Positions 5,127-12,615 are shown, numbered from the stretch's first letter. The stretch is 13,106 bases of DNA from an uncultured Clostridia bacterium (GCA_946405675.1 CAMJIC010000054.1:1-13106), one strand, 5' to 3'. Numbers and translations are program-made. The notes: a model not told the origin generated them from the letters alone.

Positions 5127-6635
5127 ATGGGAAAGCCATTGTTGGAAATGATCAAAAAGGAGATGGAGTCCTTTTCTCTCCCGCATGGGACAGGGAAGAT
5201 TCTGGTGGGGGTTTCAGGCGGCGCGGATTCTGTCTGCCTGCTGCTTGCGCTGAAAGAACTTGGATATGAGGTCTGCGCGGTCCATGTGGAGCATGGGATC
5301 CGGGCCGGTCAGAGCATGGAGGACTGTGCGTTTGTCCGTAAGCTGTGCCTGGAATACGGGATCCCGCTTTATATTTCACATGTAGATGTGCCTGCATGCT
5401 CGGCCAGGATGGGAACGGGACTGGAAGAAACCGCCAGGTCTGAGCGGCGCAGGGTGTTTGGCGAGGCGGCTGAAGTGTTCGGCATTCATGTACTGGCAAC
5501 CGCGCATCACAGGATGGATCAGGCGGAGACGGTTCTCTGGAACCTGATCAGGGGAAGCTCTGTCGCGGGGCTCGGAGGAATCCGCCCCGCGCACCGGGAG
5601 GGCAGCCTTCTGATGATCAGGCCGCTTCTTTTCTGCGGGAAGGACCAGATCGAAGACTGGCTCACCGGAAGAAATATCACCTGGCGGACAGACCTGACGA
5701 ACTATGACGTGCAGATCACCCGGAATGCGATCCGTCTGAAGATCATACCGATGCTGGAGGAACTCAATGCCGGTGCTGTGATGCATATTACACAGGCTGC
5801 CAGTGACCTGAGGCAGGTGGAGGAATGGCTGCAGCAGGAGGAAAATGAGCTCTGGGAGCGGGTGGTCGTGGAGGATGGGGACGGACATCGGAAAGATCTG
5901 AAGGCGGACCGCACACAGCTTTCCCGGATTCCGGATGTATTAAGAGGCAGGATTCTGAGACGCATGATTGCCCGGTGCAGCGGGTCGCTGAAAGATATTG
6001 CCAGGACGCATGTGCGTGCCCTGGATGACCTGGCGGCGGGACGAAGTTCCCGGAGGGTGAATCTGCCTGGCGGGCTTGTTGCCTTCAGTGAGGAGGGAAT
6101 CCTCAGGATGGCGCATCAAAGGAAGGGCCTGCCGGAAGGGGGGCAGGTCAGGGGTCTGGAGGAGGCAGTCTTCCGGATCGGCGAAGATGGCTCCGGTTTC
6201 TTTCCGGCTTCCTTCCTGAGCGGGGATCAGGAGTGCAGGAGGGATGCGGATTGGAATGGTTTCCCGGAAGGAAATGACGCTTGCCCGGGGAAAATGATCC
6301 GTGCGGACGTGCATTTTCTCACATGGCCTGGAGGCATGGTTCCGAAAAAGAAGTACACGAAGTATCTGGCTTATGATACAATGACACCGTGCCTGGTCCT
6401 TCGGACCCGGCGGCCGGGAGATTACCTGTATGTGAATGCTTCCCATGGACGGAAAAAACTGAAGGATTATCTGATCGATGAGAAGGTTCCGCGGGCGATG
6501 CGGGATTCCATACCGCTCATAGCACAGGGCAGCCATGTTTTGTGGGTGATCGGGATGCGGATCAGTGAGAGAGCGAAGGTCAGTACGGGCGCGTCATGCG
6601 CCAGAATTACGGTATTTCTTGAGGAGGCACTATGA
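5127..6635 (+). CDS. tilS: tRNA(Ile)-lysidine synthase
   Basis: A 502-aa cytosolic enzyme that uses ATP to attach lysine to cytidine 34 of the CAU-anticodon tRNA-Ile, so that it reads AUA and is charged with isoleucine. The N-type ATP pyrophosphatase PP-loop SGGADS is at residues 30-35; VHVEHGIR and ATAHHRMDQAET (124-135) follow as in TilS. The C-terminal domain has the TilS pattern GRKKLKDYLIDEKVPRAMR then IPLIAQGSHVLWVIGMRIS. It is somewhat longer than many TilS proteins (430-480 aa), from a variable linker before the C-terminal domain. The frame is open upstream to 5001, but that would span the 5014-5042 hairpin. The ATG at 5127 has AAGGAG (5108-5113) 13 nt upstream, a slightly long spacing. 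The stop overlaps the hpt start by 4 nt. Confidence 0.93.
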   Translation: MGKPLLEMIKKEMESFSLPHGTGKILVGVSGGADSVCLLLALKELGYEVCAVHVEHGIRAGQSMEDCAFVRKLCLEYGIPLYISHVDVPACSARMGTGLEETARSERRRVFGEAAEVFGIHVLATAHHRMDQAETVLWNLIRGSSVAGLGGIRPAHREGSLLMIRPLLFCGKDQIEDWLTGRNITWRTDLTNYDVQITRNAIRLKIIPMLEELNAGAVMHITQAASDLRQVEEWLQQEENELWERVVVEDGDGHRKDLKADRTQLSRIPDVLRGRILRRMIARCSGSLKDIARTHVRALDDLAAGRSSRRVNLPGGLVAFSEEGILRMAHQRKGLPEGGQVRGLEEAVFRIGEDGSGFFPASFLSGDQECRRDADWNGFPEGNDACPGKMIRADVHFLTWPGGMVPKKKYTKYLAYDTMTPCLVLRTRRPGDYLYVNASHGRKKLKDYLIDEKVPRAMRDSIPLIAQGSHVLWVIGMRISERAKVSTGASCARITVFLEEAL

Positions 6636-7162
6636 AAGAGACTGTCAGAGTTCTGATTCCGGAAGACAAAGTAGATGAGAGGATCGCCCAGCTGGGTGCG
6701 CAGATCAGCCAGGATTATGTCGGCAGGCAGGTGCATCTGATCGGAATCCTGAAGGGAAGCATTTTTTTTATCTGTGAGCTTGCGAAAAGGATCACTGTGC
6801 CGGTGACAATGGATTTCATGTCAGTGTCAAGCTACGGTTCAGGGACAAAGAGCAGCGGCGTTGTCAAGCTCATCAAGGATCTGGACGAGCCGATCAACGG
6901 CAAGGAAGTTGTGGTCGTGGAAGACATCATTGATTCCGGCAGAACCCTGAGCTATCTGCTGAAGAACCTGTCTGACCGGCATCCTGCTTCGATCCGGCTG
7001 TGTACACTCCTGGATAAGCCGGAGCGCAGGGAGGTCGATGTGGAAGTTGATTACCAGGGTTTCCGGATTCCGGACGAATTCGTGGTCGGATATGGACTGG
7101 ATTATGACCAAAGATACCGCAACCTGCCCTATATCGGGGTATTGTCACTGACAGAGGAGTAA
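6632..7162 (+). CDS. hpt: Hypoxanthine (guanine) phosphoribosyltransferase
   Basis: A 176-aa purine salvage enzyme that joins hypoxanthine or guanine to PRPP to give IMP or GMP. Visible elements: PPi loop ILKGS (39-43); flexible loop SSYGSGTKSSGVVK (66-79); the PRPP-binding signature VVVVEDIIDSGRT (93-105) with its acidic pair; and the purine-binding C-terminal segment VVGYGLDYDQRYRNLPYIGVL (151-171). Size equals typical bacterial HPRT. GAGGAGG (6621-6627) lies 4 nt before the ATG, and the ATGA overlap with tilS indicates translational coupling. The tilS–hpt–ftsH order is conserved across Bacillota, and in Bacillus TilS and HprT regulate ftsH together, so this context supports the call. Confidence 0.95.
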   Translation: MKETVRVLIPEDKVDERIAQLGAQISQDYVGRQVHLIGILKGSIFFICELAKRITVPVTMDFMSVSSYGSGTKSSGVVKLIKDLDEPINGKEVVVVEDIIDSGRTLSYLLKNLSDRHPASIRLCTLLDKPERREVDVEVDYQGFRIPDEFVVGYGLDYDQRYRNLPYIGVLSLTEE

Positions 7163-7168
7163 GAGAAT

Positions 7169-8980
7169 TTGAATAAAGGAATGAGAGGAACCGGGCTGTA
7201 TCTCATCGTCGGGATCCTGCTGATCCTGTTGATCTTTACGCTGCGGGACAGCTTTAACGGGCGCAGTGATATCACATCCAGGCAGCTGGAGACGATGCTC
7301 AAGGACGGCAAGGTCTCAATGGTAGAGGTCATTCAGAATGAGGAGGTGCCCACCGGCTCCCTTCGGATCACAACGACGGACAATGAAGAAGTGTCTCTGA
7401 ATGTCCCTGATGTGAATGCGGCGGTCGAGAAGATCGGCGCATATGATGTGACTGTCAGAGTACAGGACGTGTCCAGGCGCAGCACGCTGTTTTCCACGTT
7501 TCTTCCTGTGATCTTCACAGGATTGATGGTTATCCTGCTGTTCTCCATGATGAACCGCCAGCAGAACGGCGGTTCCATGATGATGAATTTCGGCAGGAGC
7601 CGCGCGAAGATGTTCACGCCGGACGCGAAGAAGGTGACATTTTCGGATGTCGCAGGGCTGAAGGAAGAAAAAGAGGAGCTGCAGGAACTGGTTCAGTTTC
7701 TGTCCGAGCCGGAGCAGTTTTTGAATGTCGGCGCCAGAATTCCGAAAGGCGTGATCCTGGTGGGGCCTCCCGGAACGGGAAAGACGCTGCTGGCCAGGGC
7801 TGTCGCAGGAGAGGCCGGCGTTCCTTTCTTCTCGATCTCAGGATCTGATTTTGTAGAGATGTTTGTCGGTGTCGGCGCAAGCCGTGTGCGCGATTTGTTT
7901 GAGGAAGCAAAGAAGAACCAGCCCTGCATTGTGTTCATCGATGAGATCGATGCCGTCGGGCGGCGCAGGGGCACCGGCATGGGCGGCGGGCATGATGAGA
8001 GGGAACAGACGCTCAATCAGCTGCTGGTGGAGATGGATGGGTTCTCAGAGAATCAGGGCATCATCGTGATGGCTGCCACCAACCGTGTCGATATCCTGGA
8101 TCCTGCGATCCTCAGGGCGGGACGCTTTGACCGGCAGGTTCATGTGGGACGCCCGGATGTAAGGGGACGCCTGGAGATCCTGCAGGTCCATTCAAAGAAA
8201 AAGCCTCTGGCGGATGATGTAGACCTGGATACGATTGCGCGCACCAGTGCAGGCTTCACAGGCGCAGATCTGGAAAACCTGATGAATGAAGCTGCCATTG
8301 GCGCTGCGAAGGAGCACAGGGCTTACGTGAAACAGGCTGACATCGAGCGCGCATTTATCCGGATCGGTATCGGGTCGGAGAAGCACAGCCGGGTGATCTC
8401 GGAGAAGGAAAAGCGCATTACTGCCTATCATGAATCCGGACACGCGATCCTGTTCCACCTGCTGCCGGATGTGGGGCCGGTTCATACCATATCCATTATT
8501 CCGACAGGACACGGGGCCGCAGGATACACGATGCCGCTCCCGGAAAAGGATGAGATGTTTGAGACGAAGGGGAAGATGCGCCAAAGCATCATTGTGCTGC
8601 TGGGCGGACGTGTCGCGGAGGAGCTGGTGATCGGCGATGTCACGACAGGGGCTTCCCAGGACATCAAACAGGCGACGGCGACGGCCCGGGCGATGGTGAC
8701 AAAATATGGTTTTTCCGCGCGGCTTGGCCTGATCAATTATGAGCAGGGAGAGGATGAGATTTTCATCGGAAAAGATCTGGCCCACACCAGGCAGTACGGA
8801 GAGCGGGTTGCCTCCATCATTGACGAGGAGGTCAAAAAGATTATTGACGAAGCGTATGAGGCTGCACGCAGCCTGATCGCGAAGAACAGGCCGGTGCTGG
8901 ACCGTGCAGCAGCTCTGTTGCTTGAAAAGGAGAAGCTCAGCAGGGAAGAATTCGAAGCTTTGTTTGAGCAGAAGATCTGA
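7169..8980 (+). CDS. ftsH: ATP-dependent zinc metalloprotease FtsH
   Basis: A 603-aa membrane-anchored AAA+ protease that degrades misassembled membrane proteins and short-lived regulators as a hexamer. Order: TM1 (about 9-25), extracytoplasmic domain (26-106), TM2 (about 107-128), AAA domain with Walker A GPPGTGKT (199-206), Walker B VFIDE (D258, E259) and the second region of homology RAGRFDR (316-322, arginine fingers 316 and 319). The M41 peptidase domain carries HESGH (zinc ligands H421 and H425, catalytic E422) and a third ligand D498 in GASQDIKQAT. All catalytic residues are present. The start is taken as TTG at 7169 because AGAGGAG (7153-7159) is 9 nt upstream; the ATG at 7181 (4 residues in) has no proper spacing. 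It begins 6 nt after hpt, so it is co-transcribed. Confidence 0.97.
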   Translation: MNKGMRGTGLYLIVGILLILLIFTLRDSFNGRSDITSRQLETMLKDGKVSMVEVIQNEEVPTGSLRITTTDNEEVSLNVPDVNAAVEKIGAYDVTVRVQDVSRRSTLFSTFLPVIFTGLMVILLFSMMNRQQNGGSMMMNFGRSRAKMFTPDAKKVTFSDVAGLKEEKEELQELVQFLSEPEQFLNVGARIPKGVILVGPPGTGKTLLARAVAGEAGVPFFSISGSDFVEMFVGVGASRVRDLFEEAKKNQPCIVFIDEIDAVGRRRGTGMGGGHDEREQTLNQLLVEMDGFSENQGIIVMAATNRVDILDPAILRAGRFDRQVHVGRPDVRGRLEILQVHSKKKPLADDVDLDTIARTSAGFTGADLENLMNEAAIGAAKEHRAYVKQADIERAFIRIGIGSEKHSRVISEKEKRITAYHESGHAILFHLLPDVGPVHTISIIPTGHGAAGYTMPLPEKDEMFETKGKMRQSIIVLLGGRVAEELVIGDVTTGASQDIKQATATARAMVTKYGFSARLGLINYEQGEDEIFIGKDLAHTRQYGERVASIIDEEVKKIIDEAYEAARSLIAKNRPVLDRAAALLLEKEKLSREEFEALFEQKI

Positions 8981-9027
8981 ATGTGGGGCTCCTGAAGGTC
9001 CGGCTTGTCTGATGCATGAATGGGAAA

Positions 9028-9072
9028 GCAGGGAGTAACTGTTCAGTGCGGGTTTTGAACAGCTACAGCAGG
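9028..9072. repeat. Degenerate palindromic repeat after ftsH
   Basis: GTAACTGTTCAGTGCGGG (9035-9052) and TTTGAACAGCTAC (9053-9065) form an inverted repeat in which GTAACTGTTCA pairs with TGAACAGCTAC at 10 of 11 positions; flanking AGCAGGG and AGCAGGG occur on both sides as direct copies. The left half resembles the inner box of the repeat arms, GTAACTGTCCACTGCCCGG (read from 4446-4465), at about 14 of 18 positions. It looks like an eroded family member; no U-tract follows. Confidence 0.45.
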
Positions 9073-9187
9073 GAAATCAGGCTGTACCAGTGCTTTTGTT
9101 TTGCTCCTGCGCTGTGGGGCGAAGTAAGAGCAATATGGACATAATGCACAAAGAAAACTGATTTATTCATACAAGTTTGGGCACACT

Positions 9188-9216
9188 TTGGCAGGATTCC
9201 GTGTTATAAATATAAC
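9188..9216 (+). promoter_or_regulatory. Promoter for the GH13 alpha-glycosidase gene
   Basis: TTGGCA (9188-9193) and TATAAC (9211-9216) are 17 nt apart; TATAAA at 9205-9210 is an alternative -10 with poor spacing. Transcription near 9223 would give a leader of about 170 nt that includes the hairpin at 9278-9313. I saw no clear catabolite-responsive (cre) palindrome. Confidence 0.5.
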
Positions 9217-9277
9217 TGTAAAACCCCAATACATTATATAGTTTTTGCTACACCCCATAAGAGAATACCTTCTCCAA

Positions 9278-9313
9278 GGAAGAGGGACAGCGCGCAAGTG
9301 CTGTTCCTTTTCC
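9278..9313 (+). promoter_or_regulatory. 16-bp leader hairpin with GCAA tetraloop
   Basis: GGAAGAGGGACAGCGC (9278-9293) pairs along all 16 positions with GTGCTGTTCCTTTTCC (9298-9313), enclosing the GNRA tetraloop GCAA (9294-9297). Three of the pairs (82/9309, 86/9305 and 92/9299, counted from 9200) are G·U only if the + strand is the RNA; on the other strand they would be A·C mismatches. This polarity argues for a selected + strand RNA structure in the GH13 leader. CCCC/GGGG (9312-9315, 9321-9324) can form a second small stem. No known riboswitch class is recognised. Confidence 0.65.
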
Positions 9314-9394
9314 CCGTTCAGGGGGTAAAATATGACAAGAGTAAAATAAAACAATCGGCAACAGGTGTGAGTACGAAGGAGGAAGGCAGTTCAG

Positions 9395-11533
9395 ATGATG
9401 TTCAGAAAAACATTCAGCCAGGCAGCGCGTACAGCCAGATATGTCATGGAGATGCTTCCGACGCTGAACCTTGATGCCTTGTTTTCGGATGAAAGTCCGG
9501 CATTTGTAGATCCGGTTGAACCTAAGGTAGGGGATACGGTTACGATCAGGGTTCGAACGGCAAGGGCCAATGTGGACGAGGTGTGGCTCGTGAGTGACCA
9601 TATCCGTGAACGCATGGAATTTGAGCGGACTTCAGGCTTCTTCGATTATTATGCAGCCAGGGTACGCATGGGCCGTCAGGCGATGAGCTACTGTTTTGAG
9701 ATCATCAGCGGACCGATGAGAGTGATCCTGAATAAGCGGGGGATATCGGAACGGGCGGACAGTGCTGCCAGGTTCCGGATCTGTCCGGGTTTTTCCACGC
9801 CTGACTGGGCGAAAGGGGCGGTCATGTATCAGATCTATACTGACCGTTTCTGCAGAGGGGATGAGATGAATGATGTCCTGGATGATGAGTATTGCTACAT
9901 CGGAACTCATGTGCGTCATATCCGGGACTGGTATCAGAGACCGTCTGCCATGGATGTCGGGAATTTTTACGGGGGAGACCTGGAGGGTGTAAGGCGGAAG
10001 CTGGACTATCTTCAGGATCTGGGGATCGAGGCGATCTATTTCAACCCGCTGTTTGTCTCCCCGTCCAATCACAAGTACGACACGCAGGATTATGACCATA
10101 TCGATCCGCATATCGGAAAGCTGGTGGTGGACGAGGGGGAGGTCCTGCCCCCGGGAGCGGCGGAGAATGCGAAGTCCTCCCGCTATGTATGCAGGGTGAC
10201 CAGAAAGGAGAACCTGGAGGCTTCCGACCGGCTCTTCATCGAGCTTGTGAAGGAGGCGCACAGCCGCGGGATCCGTGTGATCCTTGACGGTGTATTCAAC
10301 CATTGCGGATCCTTCAACAAATGGATGGACAGGGAGAAGATCTACAGCCACCAGGCCGGATACCAGGACGGGGCATATGTCAGCGCGAAGTCTCCCTACG
10401 CGGATTTCTTCCTGTTCCGGGAAAAGGATCCTTCCGCATGGCCGGATAACGCATCCTATTCAGGATGGTGGGGGCATGATACGCTTCCAAAGCTGAATTA
10501 TGAAGGATCGGAAAACCTGACAGGCTACATCCTGTCGATCGCGCGTAAATGGGTCAGCGAGCCATATTGTGCCGACGGATGGCGGCTGGATGTTGCGGCA
10601 GACCTGGGGCAGGGCGCCGAGTTTAACCATAGATTCTGGAAGGCGTTCCGCCATGAGGTAAAGAAAGCGAATCCGGATGCCCTGATTGTGGCGGAGCATT
10701 ATGGAGACGCGGGAGGATGGCTCGCGGGAGATGAATGGGATACGGTCATGAACTACGATGCGTTCATGGAACCGGTTACCTGGTTTTTTACCGGGATGGA
10801 GAAGCACTCCAATGAATACCTTGAAGGCCAGCTCGGAAACGCGGATTCCTTCTTCGGGTCCATGCGGTACCATATGTGTGAATTCATGGAGCCATCCCTG
10901 CTGTGCGCGATGAATCAGCTTTCCAATCACGATCATTCCCGTTTCCTGACACGGACCAATCACCGGACGGGCCGCTCCGCGGATTATGACTATGACGCGG
11001 CCTCCGAAAATGTGGATCCTGCCGTGATGCGGGAAGCGGTCCTTCTTCAGATGACCTGGCCGGGAGCGCCGACGATCTATTACGGCGATGAGGCGGGACT
11101 GACCGGATTTACCGATCCGGATAACCGCAGGACATATCCCTGGGGCAGGGAGGATGCCCAGATGATCGCATTTCACAAAAGCGCGATTGCAATGCGCAGG
11201 AGCAGGCCTGTGCTGAAGACAGGATCCATCAAATTCCTGGGAGGCGGATATCAGTACATCGCCTATGCCAGGTTCAATGAAGAGGAACAGATTGCCTGCC
11301 TGTTCAACAATGGCAGCGAAGAGATCGAGGTTACGGTCCCGGTCTGGACGGCGGATGTGCCGGTGGATTCGATGATGACGCGGATCTTTTACACTGATGC
11401 GTCGTCTTACTCTACGCAGAGGAGATCCTTTCCGGTGCGCCATGGGGAATTGTCGATGCGGCTTGGCCCGCGCAGCGGCGTGGTGCTGTCATCAAGGGCA
11501 CACCCACAGGCCATCCCATTGGCAGGGACGTGA
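9395..11533 (+). CDS. GH13 alpha-glycosidase (neopullulanase/cyclomaltodextrinase-like), intracellular
   Basis: A 712-aa alpha-amylase family enzyme acting on alpha-1,4 (possibly also alpha-1,6) glucan oligosaccharides. An N-terminal beta-sandwich resembling CBM34 (about 36-130) precedes the barrel, which starts at WAKGAVMYQIYTDRF (138-152). Conserved regions: I DGVFNH (298-303); II GWRLDVAAD with Arg397 and nucleophile Asp399; III IVAEHYG with acid/base Glu434; IV NHD (511-513). All catalytic residues are intact. There is no signal peptide, so it is cytoplasmic. It is longer than typical neopullulanases (about 590 aa), partly through an extra stretch of about 30 aa after HIDPHIG, before region I. 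AAGGAGG (9376-9382) lies 12 nt before ATG 9395; a second ATG follows directly. The last residues and stop lie within a degenerate repeat. Exact substrate and subfamily cannot be fixed by eye. Confidence 0.88.
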   Translation: MMFRKTFSQAARTARYVMEMLPTLNLDALFSDESPAFVDPVEPKVGDTVTIRVRTARANVDEVWLVSDHIRERMEFERTSGFFDYYAARVRMGRQAMSYCFEIISGPMRVILNKRGISERADSAARFRICPGFSTPDWAKGAVMYQIYTDRFCRGDEMNDVLDDEYCYIGTHVRHIRDWYQRPSAMDVGNFYGGDLEGVRRKLDYLQDLGIEAIYFNPLFVSPSNHKYDTQDYDHIDPHIGKLVVDEGEVLPPGAAENAKSSRYVCRVTRKENLEASDRLFIELVKEAHSRGIRVILDGVFNHCGSFNKWMDREKIYSHQAGYQDGAYVSAKSPYADFFLFREKDPSAWPDNASYSGWWGHDTLPKLNYEGSENLTGYILSIARKWVSEPYCADGWRLDVAADLGQGAEFNHRFWKAFRHEVKKANPDALIVAEHYGDAGGWLAGDEWDTVMNYDAFMEPVTWFFTGMEKHSNEYLEGQLGNADSFFGSMRYHMCEFMEPSLLCAMNQLSNHDHSRFLTRTNHRTGRSADYDYDAASENVDPAVMREAVLLQMTWPGAPTIYYGDEAGLTGFTDPDNRRTYPWGREDAQMIAFHKSAIAMRRSRPVLKTGSIKFLGGGYQYIAYARFNEEEQIACLFNNGSEEIEVTVPVWTADVPVDSMMTRIFYTDASSYSTQRRSFPVRHGELSMRLGPRSGVVLSSRAHPQAIPLAGT

Positions 11534-11540
11534 CTTGTTA
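11492..11540. repeat. Degenerate palindromic repeat at the end of the GH13 gene
   Basis: TCAAGGGCACACCCACAGGCCA (11492-11513, written here only for its ends) is an imperfect inverted copy of TGGCAGGGACGTGACTTGTTA (11520-11540). Read on the minus strand, the right half gives TAACAAGTCAC...CCCTGCCA, which parallels the family end GTTACAAGTCACACCCTGGCCA. The GH13 stop codon (11531-11533) lies in the right half, so the C-terminal residues AHPQAIPLAGT are encoded by the repeat. Confidence 0.55.
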
Positions 11541-11544
11541 TAAT
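11536..11544 (+). promoter_or_regulatory. Extended -10 promoter for ddl–murF
   Basis: TGTTATAAT (11536-11544) is a perfect extended -10 element (TGN followed by TATAAT). A TTGGCA (11519-11524) lies upstream, but with only 14 nt spacing, so the extended -10 would carry most of the activity. It overlaps the right end of the degenerate repeat and the end of the GH13 gene, and lies 18 nt before the ddl start codon, implying a leader of about 11 nt. Confidence 0.45.
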
Positions 11545-11562
11545 GATAAAGGGGAGAGAAGC

Positions 11563-12615
11563 ATGGATATCGTAGTATTGGCGGGTGGAATCAGCACGGA
11601 ACGTGAGATCTCGATCGTTTCGGGAACGCAGGTGTGCAAGGCGCTCAGGAGTAAGGGGCACAGGGCCATCCTGATCGATGTGTTCTGCGGAGACAGGCGC
11701 ATCGGGACTGACATTCCGGGCGCATTTTCCAATGATTATGACGTGGATGAGGCGGCGGCATATGCCCGCTCGTTCGACGGCCAGATTGAAGAACTGAAAA
11801 AGAGGGGGTCTTTCTTTGGTCCGAATGTAATCGCGCTCTGTCAGCAGGCCGATACGGTGTTTATGGCACTGCATGGCGCGAATGGCGAGGACGGAAAGAT
11901 CCAGGCGGTGTTTGAACTGCTGGGAATTCCATACACCGGAAGCAGCTACCTGGGAAGCGCACTTGCCATGGACAAGGATCTGACGAAGCAGCTGTTCCGG
12001 GAAAATGGCGTGCCTACGCCTCGTGGGATCGTGATCCGGAAGGGGGATCCGGTGTCTGACCCATCGGAAAATGGCGTCGGGCTGCCGTGTGTGGTCAAGC
12101 CGTCCAGGGGAGGCTCCAGTGTGGGAGTGAGCATCCCGCGTTCACAGACGGCATACTATAAAGCCGTCGAAACGGCGTTTTCCTATGAGGATGTCCTGAT
12201 CGTTGAGCAGTATATCAGCGGGCGGGAGTTTTCCTGCGGGATCGTTGACGGGAAGGCGTATCCAGTGATTGAGATCGCCCCGCTCCATGGGTTCTATGAC
12301 TATACGAATAAGTATCAGGCGGGTTCCACGGTGGAGACCTGCCCGGCTGAGATTTCCACCCAGCTGTCTGAGAAGATACAGAAGGCCTGCCTGGATGCCT
12401 ATCATACGCTGCATCTGAACAGCTATGGCAGGATTGACGTGATGATGGATGAACAGGAGAATGTCTACTGCCTGGAGGCCAATACGCTTCCCGGCATGAC
12501 GCCGACCAGCCTGCTTCCGCAGGAGGCCGCAGCCATCGGAATCGATTTCCCCGCATTGTGCGAACATCTGATCGAGGTGTCTTTGCGGGATCATGGGAAT
12601 GGGAGGAATGCATGA
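11563..12615 (+). CDS. ddl: D-alanine–D-alanine ligase
   Basis: A 350-aa ATP-grasp ligase that makes the D-Ala-D-Ala dipeptide for peptidoglycan precursors in the cytosol. Motifs: GGISTERE (8-15); LHGANGEDG (103-111); ATP-grasp KPSRGGSSVGVS (179-190); EQYISGREFS (215-224); loop FYDYTNKY (244-251), whose Lys-Tyr matches the D-Ala–D-Ala type rather than VanA-type D-lactate ligases; RIDVMMD (290-296) with Asp292; and EANTLPGMT (305-313) with metal ligands Glu305 and Asn307. Length is typical. The ATG at 11563 follows GGGGAG (11551-11556) by 6 nt; an in-frame GTG at 11530 would lie over the promoter and lacks a site. It overlaps murF by 4 nt, so the two consecutive steps are translationally coupled. 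Confidence 0.94.
   Translation: MDIVVLAGGISTEREISIVSGTQVCKALRSKGHRAILIDVFCGDRRIGTDIPGAFSNDYDVDEAAAYARSFDGQIEELKKRGSFFGPNVIALCQQADTVFMALHGANGEDGKIQAVFELLGIPYTGSSYLGSALAMDKDLTKQLFRENGVPTPRGIVIRKGDPVSDPSENGVGLPCVVKPSRGGSSVGVSIPRSQTAYYKAVETAFSYEDVLIVEQYISGREFSCGIVDGKAYPVIEIAPLHGFYDYTNKYQAGSTVETCPAEISTQLSEKIQKACLDAYHTLHLNSYGRIDVMMDEQENVYCLEANTLPGMTPTSLLPQEAAAIGIDFPALCEHLIEVSLRDHGNGRNA

Larger units (their letters stand above)
8981..9394 (+). other. 414-nt intergenic region between ftsH and the GH13 gene
   Basis: No protein gene is supported here. Contents in order: a degenerate palindrome near 9028-9072 related to the repeat family; TTGCTC and GAGCAA (9102-9107, 9128-9133) as a weak hairpin; an AT-rich promoter zone (9140-9245); and a long GCAA-capped hairpin (9278-9313) in the predicted leader of the downstream gene. 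No convincing intrinsic terminator for ftsH was seen. Confidence 0.6.

Noticed and set aside
9223..9394. A known riboswitch (e.g. c-di-GMP, T-box) in the GH13 leader
   Set aside because: None of the conserved cores of those classes is recognisable; only the simple long hairpin and a small second stem are visible.
10460..11443. A 327-codon minus-strand open frame opposite the GH13 gene
   Set aside because: Antisense to conserved catalytic regions III and IV; no initiation signals or known motifs.
11530..11562. A GTG start for ddl at 11530
   Set aside because: It overlaps the extended -10 element and the GH13 stop, without a Shine-Dalgarno; ATG 11563 has GGGGAG at good spacing and starts the canonical Ddl N-terminus.
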